Shown: positions 52,781-64,000 of the stretch, piece after piece
Numbering within the stretch: the first letter of the stretch is position 1
How the letters are laid out: every line of letters begins with the position of its first letter
Assembly (NCBI GenBank): GCA_964057225.1
Contig: OZ059899.1
Coordinates: forward strand, 19,538,501-19,602,500
Origin: Auanema rhodensis
Lineage: Eukaryota > Nematoda > Chromadorea > Rhabditida > Rhabditidae
Length of the DNA stretch: 64,000 bases
Direction of reading: 5' to 3'
Notes under the pieces: model-generated
Databases searched by the model: none
Seen by the model: only the letters and a program-made list of their open reading frames with translations
What the model was told of the DNA's origin: nothing
Translations under genes and position numbers: made by a program

Positions 52781-55700
52781 ACGTGAAAGATAAAGAGATG
52801 CAGTTCTCAAAATTAGATTCCCCATGTCCATATTAGTCTAAAAACAAATTTTTATTGATATTGGTGCATGGTAACCATGACTTTGAAATTTACGTGAACT
52901 TTATTTTATGCTACATAAATGTACACGTGGTGTGCACTCGGTATGTATCTCGCTTCACGTGAAAGATAAAGAGATGCGGTTTCCAAAATTAGATTCCCCA
53001 TGTCCATATTAGTCTAAAAACAGTTTTTTACTGATATTGGTGCATGGTAACCATGATTTTGAAATTTACGTGAACTTTATTTTATGCTACATAAATGTAC
53101 ACGTGGTGTGCACTCGGTATGTATCTCGCTTCACGTGAAAGATAAAGAGATGCGGTTTCCAAAATTAGATTCCCCATGTCCATATTAGTCTAAAAACAAA
53201 TTTTTATCGATATTGGTGCATGGTAACCATGACTTTGAAATTTACGTGAACTTTATTTTATGCTACATAAATGTACACGTGGTGTGCACTCGGTATGTAT
53301 CTCGCTTCACGTGAAAGATAAAGAGATGCGGTTTCCAAAATTAGATTCCCCATGTCCATATTAGTCTAAAAACAGTTTTTTACTGATATTGGTGCATGGT
53401 AACCATGATTTTGAAATTTACGTGAACTTTATTTTATGCTACATAAATGTACACGTGGTGTGCACTCGGTATGTATCTCGCTTCACGTGAAAGATAAAGA
53501 GATGCGGTTTCCAAAATTAGATTCCCCATGTCCATATTAGTCTAAAAACAAATTTTTATCGATATTGGTGCATGGTAACCATGACTTTGAAATTTACGTG
53601 AACTTTATTTTATGCTACATAAATGTACACGTGGTGTGCACTCGGTATGTATCTCGCTTCACGTGAAAGATAAAGAGATGCGGTTTCCAAAATTAGATTC
53701 CCCATGTCCATATTAGTCTAAAAACAGTTTTTTACTGATATTGGTGCATGGTAACCATGATTTTGAAATTTACGTGAACTTTAATTTATGCTAATTAAAT
53801 TTACACATGGTGTGCACTCGGTATGTAACTCGCTTCACGTGAAAGATAAAGAGATGCGGTTTTCGAAATTAGATTCCCCATGTCCATATTAGTCTAAAAA
53901 CAAATTTTTATTGATATTGGTGCATGGTAACCATGACTTTGAAATTTACGTGAACTTTAATTTATGCTACATAAATGTACACGTGATGTGCACTTGGTAT
54001 GTAACTTGCTTCACGTGAAAGATAAAGAGATGCAGTTCTCAAAATTAGATTCTCCATGTCCATATTAGTCTAAAAACAAATTTTTATTGATATTGGTGCA
54101 TGGTAACCATGACTTTGAAATTTACGTGAACTTTAATTTATGCTAATTAAATGTACACGTGATGTGCACTTGGTATGTAACTTGCTTCACGTGAAAGATA
54201 AAGAGATGCGGTTTTCAAAATTAGATTCCCCATGTCCATATTAGTCTTAAAACAAATTTTTATTGATATTGGTGCATGGTAACCATGACTTTGAAATTTA
54301 CGTGAACTTTAATTTATGCTAATTAAATGTACACGTGGTGTGCACCCGGTATGTAACTCGCTTCACGTGAAAGATAAAGAGATGAGGTTTTCCCAATTAT
54401 ATTCCCCATGTCCATATTAGTCTAAAAACAAATTTTTATCGATATTGGTGCATGGTAACCATGACTTTGAAATTTACGTGAACTTTATTTTATGCTACAT
54501 AAATGTACACGTGGTGTGCACTCGGTATGTATCTCGCTTCACGTGAAAGATAAAGAGATGCGGTTTCCAAAATTAGATTCCCCATGTCCATATTAGTCTA
54601 AAAACAGTTTTTTACTGATATTGGTGCATGGTAACCATGATTTTGAAATTTACGTGAACTTTAATTTATGCTAATTAAATGTACACATGGTGTGCACTCG
54701 GTATGTAACTCGCTTCACGTGAAAGATAAAGAGATGCGGTTTTCAAAATTAGATTCCCCATGTCCATATTAGTCTAAAAACAAATTTTTATTGATATTGG
54801 TGCATGGTAACCATGACTTTGAAATTTACGTGAACTTTAATTTATGCTAATTAAATGTACACGTGATGTGCACTTGGTAAGTAACTCGCTTCACGTGAAA
54901 GATAAAGAGATGCAGTTCTCAAAATTAGATTCCCCATGTCCATATTAGTCTAAAAACAAATTTTTATTGATATTGGTGCATGGTAACCATGACTTTGAAA
55001 TTTACGTGAACTTTAATTTATGCTAATTAAATGTACACGTGATGTGCACTTGGTATGTAACTTGCTTCACGTGAAAGATAAAGAGATGCGGTTTTCAAAA
55101 TTAGATTCCCCATGTCCATATTAGTCTTAAAACAAATTTTTATTGATATTGGTGCATGGTAACCATGACTTTGAAATTTACGTGAACTTTAATTTATGCT
55201 AATTAAATGTACACGTGATGTGCACTTGGTATGTAACTTGCTTCACGTGAAAGATAAAGAGATGCGGTTCTCAAAATTAGATTCCCCATGTCCATATTAG
55301 TATTAAAACAAATTTTTATTGATATTGGTGCATGGTAACCATGACTTTGAAATTTACGTGAACTTTAATTTATGCTAATTAAATGTACACGTGGTGTGCA
55401 CTCGCTATGTAACTCGCTTCACGTGAAAGATAAAGAGATGCGGTTTTTAAAATTAGATTCCCCATGTCCATATTAGTCTAAAAACAAATTTTTATCGATA
55501 TTGGTGCATGGTAACCATGACTTTGAAATTTACGTGAACTTTATTTTATGCTACATTAATGTACACGTGGTGTGCACTCGGTATGTAACTCGCTTCACGT
55601 GAGAGATAAAGAGATGCGGTTTTTAAAATTAGATTCCCCATGTCCATATTAGTCTGAAAACATATTTTTATTGATATTGGTGCATGGTAACCATGACTTT

Positions 55701-56300
55701 GAAATTTACGTGAACTTTAATTTATGCTAATTAAATGTACACGTGATGTGCACTTGGTATGTAACTTGCTTCACGTGAAAGATAAAGAGATGCGGTTCTC
55801 AAAATTAGATTCCCCATGTCCATATTAGTCTTAAAACAAATTTTTATTGATATTGGTGCATGGTAACCATGACTTTGAAATTTACGTGAACTTTAATTTA
55901 TGCTAATTAAATGTACACGTGGTGTGCACTCGGTATGTAACTCGCTTCACGTGAAAGATAAAGAGATGCGGTTTTTAAAATTAGATTCCCCATGTCCATA
56001 TTAGTCTAAAAACAAATTTTTATCGATATTGGTGCATGGTAACCATGACTTTGAAATTTACGTGAACTTTATTTTATGCTACATAAATGTACACGTGGTG
56101 TGCACTCGGTATGTAACTCGCTTCACGTGAGAGATAAAGAGATGCGGTTTTTAAAATTAGATTCCCCATGTCCATATTAGTCTGAAAACATATTTTTATT
56201 GATATTGGTGCATGGTAACCATGACTTTGAAATTTACGTGAACTTTAATTTATGCTAATTAAATGTACACGTGATGTGCACTTGGTATGTAACTTGCTTC
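52700..56300 (+). repeat. 20-monomer segment, right partner of the 4048-bp-offset duplication
   Basis: This is the copy of about 48650-52250. It differs by a few changes, such as a hybrid stem AATTTATGCTACATAAAT near 53961 and AGTCTTAAAAC instead of AGTATTAAAAC near 55826. The shared private base GGTAAG puts this copy closer to the second 12-monomer block than to the first. Confidence 0.85.
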
Positions 56301-59300
56301 ACGTGAAAGATAAAGAGATGCGGTTCTCACAATTAGATTCCCCATGTCCATATTAGTCTTAAAACAAATTTTTATTGATATTGGTGCATGGTAACCATGA
56401 CTTTGAAATTTACGTGAACTTTAATTTATGCTAATTAAATGTACACGTGATGTGCACTTGGTATGTAACTTGCTTCACGTGAAAGATAAAGAGATGCGGT
56501 TTTCAAAATTAGATTCCCCATGTCCATATTAGTCTTAAAACAAATTTTTATTGTTATTGGTGCATGGTAACCATGACTTTGAAATTTACGTGAACTTTAA
56601 TTTATGCTAATTAAATGTACACGTGATGTGCACTTGGTATGTAACTTGCTTCACGTGAAAGATAAAGAGATGCGGTTTTCAAAATTAGATTCCCCATGTC
56701 CATATTAGTCTTAAAACAAATTTTTATTGATATTGGTGCATGGTAACCATGACTTTGAAATTTACGTGAACTTTATTTTATGCTACATTAATGTACACGT
56801 GGTGTGCACTCGGTATGTAACTCGCTTCACGTGAGAGATAAAGAGATGCGGTTTTTAAAATTAGATTCCCCATGTCCATATTAGTCTGAAAACATATTTT
56901 TATTGATATTGGTGCATGGTAACCATGACTTTGAAATTTACGTGAACTTTAATTTATGCTAATTAAATGTACACGTGATGTGCACTTGGTATGTAACTTG
57001 CTTCACGTGAAAGATAAAGAGATGCGGTTCTCAAAATTAGATTCCCCATGTCCATATTAGTCTTAAAACAAATTTTTATTGATATTGGTGCATGGTAACC
57101 ATGACTTTGAAATTTACGTGAACTTTAATTTATGCTAATTAAATGTACACGTGATGTGCACTTGGTATGTAACTTGCTTCACGTGAAAGATAAAGAGATG
57201 CAGTTCTCAAAATTAGATTCCCCATGTCCATATTAGTCTAAAAACAAATTTTTATTGATATTGGTGCATGGTAACCATGACTTTGAAATTTACTTGAACT
57301 TTAATTTATGCTAATTAAATGTACACGTGATGTGCACTTGGTATGTAACTTGCTTCACGTGAAAGATAAAGAGATGCGGTTTTCAAAATTAGATTCCCCA
57401 TGTCCATATTAGTCTTAAAACAAATTTTTATTGATATTGGTGCATGGTAACCATGACTTTGAAATTTACGTGAACTTTAATTTATGCTAATTAAATGTAC
57501 ACGTGATGTGCACTTGGTATGTAACTTGCTTCACGTGAAAGATAAAGAGATGCGGTTTTTAAAATTAGATTCCCCATGTCCATATTAGTCTTAAAACAAA
57601 TTTTTATTGATATTGGTGCATGGTAACCATGACTTTGAAATTTACGTGAACTTTAATTTATGCTAATTAAATGTACACGTGGTGTGCACCCGGTATGTAA
57701 CTCGCTTCACGTGAAAGATAAAGAGATGAGGTTTTCCCAATTAGATTCCCCATGTCCATATTAGTCTAAAAACAAATTTTTATCGATATTGGTGCATGGT
57801 AACCATGACTTTGAAATTTACGTGAACTTTATTTTATGCTACATAAATGTACACGTGGTGTGCACTCGGTATGTATCTCGCTTCACGTGAAAGATAAAGA
57901 GATGCGGTTTCCAAAATTAGATTCCCCATGTCCATATTAGTCTAAAAACAGTTTTTTACTGATATTGGTGCATGGTAACCATGATTTTGAAATTTACGTG
58001 AACTTTAATTTATGCTAATTAAATGTACACATGGTGTGCACTCGGTATGTAACTCGCTTCACGTGAAAGATAAAGAGATGCGGTTTTCAAAATTAGATTC
58101 CCCATGTCCATATTAGTCTAAAAACAAATTTTTATTGATATTGGTGCATGGTAACCATGACTTTGAAATTTACGTGAACTTTAATTTATGCTAATTAAAT
58201 GTACACGTGATGTGCACTTGGTATGTAACTCGCTTCACGTGAAAGATAAAGAGATGCAGTTCTCAAAATTAGATTCCCCATGTCCATATTAGTCTAAAAA
58301 CAAATTTTTATTGATATTGGTGCATGGTAACCATGACTTTGAAATTTACGTGAACTTTAATTTATGCTAATTAAATGTACACGTGATGTGCACTTGGTAT
58401 GTAACTTGCTTCACGTGAAAGATAAAGAGATGCGGTTTTCAAAATTAGATTCCCCATGTCCATATTAGTCTTAAAACAAATTTTTATTGATATTGGTGCA
58501 TGGTAACCATGACTTTGAAATTTACGTGAACTTTAATTTATGCTAATTAAATGTACACGTGATGTGCACTTGGTATGTAACTTGCTTCACGTGAAAGATA
58601 AAGAGATGCGGTTCTCAAAATTAGATTCCCCATGTCCATATTAGTCTTAAAACAAATTTTTATTGATATTGGTGCATGGTAACCATGACTTTGAAATTTA
58701 CGTGAACTTTAATTTATGCTAATTAAATGTACACGTGGTGTGCACTCGGTATGTAACTCGCTTCACGTGAAAGATAAAGAGATGCGGTTTTTAAAATTAG
58801 ATTCCCCATGTCCATATTAGTCTAAAAACAAATTTTTATCGATATTGGTGCATGGTAACCATGACTTTGAAATTTACGTGAACTTTATTTTATGCTACAT
58901 TAATGTACACGTGGTGTGCACTCGGTATGTAACTCGCTTCACGTGAGAGATAAAGAGATGCGGTTTTTAAAATTAGATTCCCCATGTCCATATTAGTCTG
59001 AAAACATATTTTTATTGATATTGGTGCATGGTAACCATGACTTTGAAATTTACGTGAACTTTAATTTATGCTAATTAAATGTACACGTGATGTGCACTTG
59101 GTATGTAACTTGCTTCACGTGAAAGATAAAGAGATGCGGTTCTCAAAATTAGATTCCCCATGTCCATATTAGTCTTAAAACAAATTTTTATTGATATTGG
59201 TGCATGGTAACCATGACTTTGAAATTTACGTGAACTTTAATTTATGCTAATTAAATGTACACGTGGTGTGCACTCGGTATGTAACTCGCTTCACGTGAAA

Positions 59301-60528
59301 GATAAAGAGATGCGGTTTTTAAAATTAGATTCCCCATGTCCATATTAGTCTAAAAACAAATTTTTATCGATATTGGTGCATGGTAACCATGACTTTGAAA
59401 TTTACGTGAACTTTATTTTATGCTACATAAATGTACACGTGGTGTGCACTCGGTATGTAACTCGCTTCACGTGAGAGATAAAGAGATGCGGTTTTTAAAA
59501 TTAGATTCCCCATGTCCATATTAGTCTGAAAACATATTTTTATTGATATTGGTGCATGGTAACCATGACTTTGAAATTTACGTGAACTTTAATTTATGCT
59601 AATTAAATGTACACGTGATGTGCACTTGGTATGTAACTTGCTTCACGTGAAAGATAAAGAGATGCGGTTCTCAAAATTAGATTCCCCATGTCCATATTAG
59701 TCTTAAAACAAATTTTTATTGATATTGGTGCATGGTAACCATGACTTTGAAATTTACGTGAACTTTAATTTATGCTAATTAAATGTACACGTGATGTGCA
59801 CTTGGTATGTAACTTGCTTCACGTGAAAGATAAAGAGATGCGGTTTTCAAAATTAGATTCCCCATGTCCATATTAGTCTTAAAACAAATTTTTATTGTTA
59901 TTGGTGCATGGTAACCATGACTTTGAAATTTACGTGAACTTTAATTTATGCTAATTAAATGTACACGTGATGTGCACTTGGTATGTAACTTGCTTCACGT
60001 GAAAGATAAAGAGATGCGGTTTTCAAAATTAGATTCCCCATGTCCATATTAGTCTTAAAACAAATTTTTATTGATATTGGTGCATGGTAACCATGACTTT
60101 GAAATTTACGTGAACTTTAATTTATGCTAATTAAATGTACACGTGATGTGCACTTGGTATGTAACTTGCTTCACGTGAAAGATAAAGAGATGCGGTTCTC
60201 AAAATTAGATTCCCCATGTCCATATTAGTCTTAAAACAAATTTTTATTGATATTGGTGCATGGTAACCATGACTTTGAAATTTACGTGAACTTTAATTTA
60301 TGCTAATTAAATGTACACGTGGTGTGCACTCGGTATGTAACTCGCTTCACGTGAAAGATAAAGAGATGCGGTTTTTAAAATTAGATTCCCCATGTCCATA
60401 TTAGTCTAAAAACAAATTTTTATCGATATTGGTGCATGGTAACCATGACTTTGAAATTTACGTGAACTTTACTTTATGCTACATAAATGTACACGTGGTG
60501 TGCACTCGGTATGTAACTCGCTTCACGT

Positions 60529-63500
60529 GAGAGATAAAGAGATGCGGTTTTTAAAATTAGATTCCCCATGTCCATATTAGTCTGAAAACATATTTTTATT
60601 GATATTGGTGCATGGTAACCATGACTTTGAAATTTACGTGAACTTTAATTTATGCTAATTAAATGTACACGTGATGTGCACTTGGTATGTAACTTGCTTC
60701 ACGTGAAAGATAAAGAGATGCGGTTCTCAAAATTAGATTCCCCATGTCCATATTAGTCTTAAAACAAATTTTTATTGATATTGGTGCATGGTAACCATGA
60801 CTTTGAAATTTACGTGAACTTTAATTTATGCTAATTAAATGTACACGTGATGTGCACTTGGTATGTAACTTGCTTCACGTGAAAGATAAAGAGATGCAGT
60901 TCTCAAAATTAGATTCTTCATGTCCATATTAGTCTTAAAACAAATTTTCATTGATATTGGTGCATGGTAACCATGACTTTGAAATTTACGTGAACTTTAC
61001 TTTATGCTACATAAATGTACACGTGGTGTGCACTCGGTATGTAACTCGCTTCACGTGAGAGATAAAGAGATGCGGTTTTTAAAATTAGATTCCCCATGTC
61101 CATATTAGTCTGAAAACATATTTTTATTGATATTGGTGCATGGTAACCATGACTTTGAAATTTACGTGAACTTTAATTTATGCTAATTAAATGTACACGT
61201 GATGTGCACTTGGTATGTAACTTGCTTCACGTGAAAGATAAAGAGATGCGGTTCTCAAAATTAGATTCCCCATGTCCATATTAGTCTAAAAACAAATTTT
61301 TATTGATATTGGTGCATGGTAACCATGACTTTGAAATTTACGTGAACTTTAATTTATGCTAATTAAATGTACACGTGATGTGCACTTGGTATGTAACTTG
61401 CTTCACGTGAAAGATAAAGAGATGCGGTTTTCAAAATTAGATTCCCCATGTCCATATTAGTCTTAAAACAAATTTTTATTGATATTGGTGCATGGTAACC
61501 ATGACTTTGAAATTTACGTGAACTTTAATTTATGCTAATTAAATGTACACGTGATGTGCACTTGGTATGTAACTTGCTTCACGTGAAAGATAAAGAGATG
61601 CAGTTCTCAAAATTAGATTCTTCATGTCCATATTAGTCTTAAAACAAATTTTCATTGATATTGGTGCATGGTAACCATGACTTTGAAATTTACGTGAACT
61701 TTACTTTATGCTACATAAATGTACACGTGGTGTGCACTCGGTATGTAACTCGCTTCACGTGAGAGATAAAGAGATGCGGTTTTTAAAATTAGATTCCCCA
61801 TGTCCATATTAGTCTGAAAACATATTTTTATTGATATTGGTGCATGGTAACCATGACTTTGAAATTTACGTGAACTTTAATTTATGCTAATTAAATGTAC
61901 ACGTGATGTGCACTTGGTATGTAACTTGCTTCACGTGAAAGATAAAGAGATGCGGTTCTCAAAATTAGATTCCCCATGTCCATATTAGTCTAAAAACAAA
62001 TTTTTATTGATATTGGTGCATGGTAACCATGACTTTGAAATTTACGTGAACTTTAATTTATGCTAATTAAATGTACACGTGATGTGCACTTGGTATGTAA
62101 CTTGCTTCACGTGAAAGATAAAGAGATGCGGTTTTCAAAATTAGATTCCCCATGTCCATATTAGTCTTAAAACAAATTTTTATTGATATTGGTGCATGGT
62201 AACCATGACTTTGAAATTTACGTGAACTTTAATTTATGCTAATTAAATGTACACGTGATGTGCACTTGGTATGTAACTTGCTTCACGTGAAAGATAAAGA
62301 GATGCAGTTCTCAAAATTAGATTCTTCATGTCCATATTAGTCTTAAAACAAATTTTCATTGATATTGGTGCATGGTAACCATGACTTTGAAATTTACGTG
62401 AACTTTAATTTATGCTAATTAAATGTACACGTGGTGTGCACTCGGTATGTAACTCGCTTCACGTGAAAGATAAAGAGATGCGGTTTTTAAAATTAGATTC
62501 CCCATGTCCATATTAGTCTAAAAACAAATTTTTATCGATATTGGTGCATGGTAACCATGACTTTGAAATTTACGTGAACTTTACTTTATGCTACATAAAT
62601 GTACACGTGGTGTGCACTCGGTATGTAACTCGCTTCACGTGAGAGATAAAGAGATGCGGTTTTTAAAATTAGATTCCCCATGTCCATATTAGTCTGAAAA
62701 CATATTTTTATTGATATTGGTGCATGGTAACCATGACTTTGAAATTTACGTGAACTTTAATTTATGCTAATTAAATGTACACGTGATGTGCACTTGGTAT
62801 GTAACTTGCTTCACGTGAAAGATAAAGAGATGCGGTTCTCAAAATTAGATTCCCCATGTCCATATTAGTCTTAAAACAAATTTTTATTGATATTGGTGCA
62901 TGGTAACCATGACTTTGAAATTTACGTGAACTTTAATTTATGCTAATTAAATGTACACGTGATGTGCACTTGGTATGTAACTTGCTTCACGTGAAAGATA
63001 AAGAGATGCAGTTCTCAAAATTAGATTCTTCATGTCCATATTAGTCTTAAAACAAATTTTCATTGATATTGGTGCATGGTAACCATGACTTTGAAATTTA
63101 CGTGAACTTTACTTTATGCTACATAAATGTACACGTGGTGTGCACTCGGTATGTAACTCGCTTCACGTGAGAGATAAAGAGATGCGGTTTTTAAAATTAG
63201 ATTCCCCATGTCCATATTAGTCTGAAAACATATTTTTATTGATATTGGTGCATGGTAACCATGACTTTGAAATTTACGTGAACTTTCATTTATGCTAATT
63301 AAATGTACACGTGATGTGCACTTGGTATGTAACTTGCTTCACGTGAAAGATAAAGAGATGCGGTTCTCAAAATTAGATTCCCCATGTCCATATTAGTCTT
63401 AAAACAAATTTTTATTGATATTGGTGCATGGTAACCATGACTTTGAAATTTACGTGAACTTTAATTTATGCTAATTAAATGTACACGTGATGTGCACTTG

Positions 63501-64000
63501 GTATGTAACTTGCTTCACGTGAAAGATAAAGAGATGCAGTTCTCAAAATTAGATTCTTCATGTCCATATTAGTCTGAAAACATATTTTTATTGATATTGG
63601 TGCATGGTAACCATGACTTTGAAATTTACGTGAACTTTAATTTATGCTAATTAAATGTACACGTGATGTGCACTTGGTATGTAACTTGCTTCACGTGAAA
63701 GATAAAGAGATGCAGTTCTCAAAATTAGATTCTTCATGTCCATATTAGTCTTAAAACAAATTTTCATTGATATTGGTGCATGGTAACCATGACTTTGAAA
63801 TTTACGTGAACTTTACTTTATGCTACATAAATGTACACGTGGTGTGCACTCGGTATGTAACTCGCTTCACGTGAGAGATAAAGAGATGCGGTTTTTAAAA
63901 TTAGATTCCCCATGTCCATATTAGTCTGAAAACATATTTTTATTGATATTGGTGCATGGTAACCATGACTTTGAAATTTACGTGAACTTTAATTTATGCT
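60529..64000 (+). repeat. Mixed 3-, 4- and 5-monomer higher-order units, satellite B
   Basis: Units begin with the GAGAGATAAAG monomer and end with a GCAGTTCTC / GATTCTTCATG / TTTTCATTG monomer. Successive unit lengths are 528, 704, 880, 528 and 704 bp. The four-monomer form inserts a GCGGTTTTCAAAA copy; the five-monomer form adds a GCGGTTTTTAAAA/TTATCG copy. At about 63541-63590 one monomer joins GATTCTTCATG to CTGAAAACATATTTTT, a hybrid produced by exchange between two types. Confidence 0.78.
63971..64000 (+). repeat. Partial satellite B monomer at the window end
   Basis: The first 30 bases of a further B monomer, with normal sequence, are cut by the window. The array therefore continues to the right. 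Confidence 0.95.

Larger units (their letters stand above)
24173..64000 (+). repeat. Satellite B: 176-bp tandem array, about 226 copies
   Basis: The landmark TTGAAATTTA occurs first at 24181 and last at 63971. The distance of 39790 bp equals 226 x 176 plus a net 14 bp. That 14 bp is accounted for by four length variants: 1-bp deletions near 24671 and 29426, a 1-bp insertion near 40944, and a 15-bp duplication at 45605. All copies are head to tail; no inversion, transposon or unique DNA interrupts them. Copies are mosaics of a limited set of alleles at about ten sites, reused in different combinations along the array. I see no gene. The right end is cut by the window. Confidence 0.97.
51553..64000 (+). 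repeat. Zone of the young GAGAGATAAAG sub-family, satellite B
   Basis: GAGAGATAAAG replaces GAAAGATAAAG in 14 monomers: 51553, 52081, 52609, 55601, 56129, 56833, 58945, 59473, 60529, 61057, 61761, 62641, 63169 and 63873. All are linked to CTGAAAACATATTTTT. None was seen left of 51.5 kb. Spacings are 3, 3, 17, 3, 4, 12, 3, 6, 3, 4, 5, 3 and 4 monomers. From about 60467 a further change, CTTTACTTTATGC, precedes six of the last copies, giving a nested order of mutation and local spread. Confidence 0.85.

Noticed and set aside
24173-64000. Known plant or animal centromere satellite
   Set aside because: The 176-bp length matches many unrelated satellites, and I could not match the sequence to any family I know. 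Naming one would be a guess without a database search.
1-64000. Telomeric or interstitial telomere-like repeats
   Set aside because: No runs of TTAGG, TTAGGG or TTTAGGG on either strand. Isolated TTAGTC or TTAGAT are part of the monomers.

Overview
This window is entirely satellite DNA. I can support no protein-coding gene, no RNA gene, no transposon and no unique-sequence island anywhere in the 64 kb. Two unrelated, AT-rich tandem repeat families lie back to back. Satellite A (about 1-24160) has a 351-bp monomer in about 68.8 head-to-tail copies. Satellite B (about 24173-64000) has a 176-bp monomer: exactly 226 full periods between the first and last copy of a landmark, plus partial ends. 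All copies of each family run in the same orientation. Both arrays run off the window, so their full sizes are unknown.

This organisation (tens of kilobases of homogeneous satellite, a nucleosome-scale monomer of 176 bp and a near-double one of 351 bp, local higher-order repeats, no interrupting elements) fits eukaryotic centromeric or pericentromeric heterochromatin, or a similar heterochromatic block. I do not recognise either family and cannot tell plant from insect, nematode or other animal. No telomere-type repeat and no complete CENP-B box was seen.

Layout. 1-24160: satellite A, with markers of recent block duplication: a 702-bp dimer (about 0.8-2.2 kb), a 1405-bp tetramer carrying a 1-bp insertion (about 3.6-6.45 kb), a 1052-bp trimer repeated three times and carrying a 1-bp deletion (about 13.5-16.6 kb), and a 1053-bp trimer repeated twice (about 21.5-23.6 kb). 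24150-24180: an abrupt A/B junction with about 12 bp of filler and a 7-bp direct repeat. 24173-64000: satellite B, a patchwork of a small set of monomer alleles, with segmental duplications offset by exact multiples of 176 bp (528, 704, 880, 1408, 1760, 2112, 4048, 4928 and 5808 bp). A young sub-family marked by GAGAGATAAAG is confined to about 51.5-64 kb.

Both monomers are rich in dyad symmetry. A holds four dyads per monomer, two of them centred exactly half a monomer apart. B holds an AT stem with one apparently compensatory base-pair swap, a perfect TTCACGTGAA palindrome, a CATGGT-A-ACCATG inverted repeat and three ACGTG cores spaced 33 and 32 bp apart. The short open frames that recur in every A monomer begin with TTG, have no in-frame ATG near their start, and are treated as by-products of repetition. 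The most useful leads are the structural ones: dyad phasing, the A/B shared box, the junction filler and the visible amplification history. I found no new gene system.
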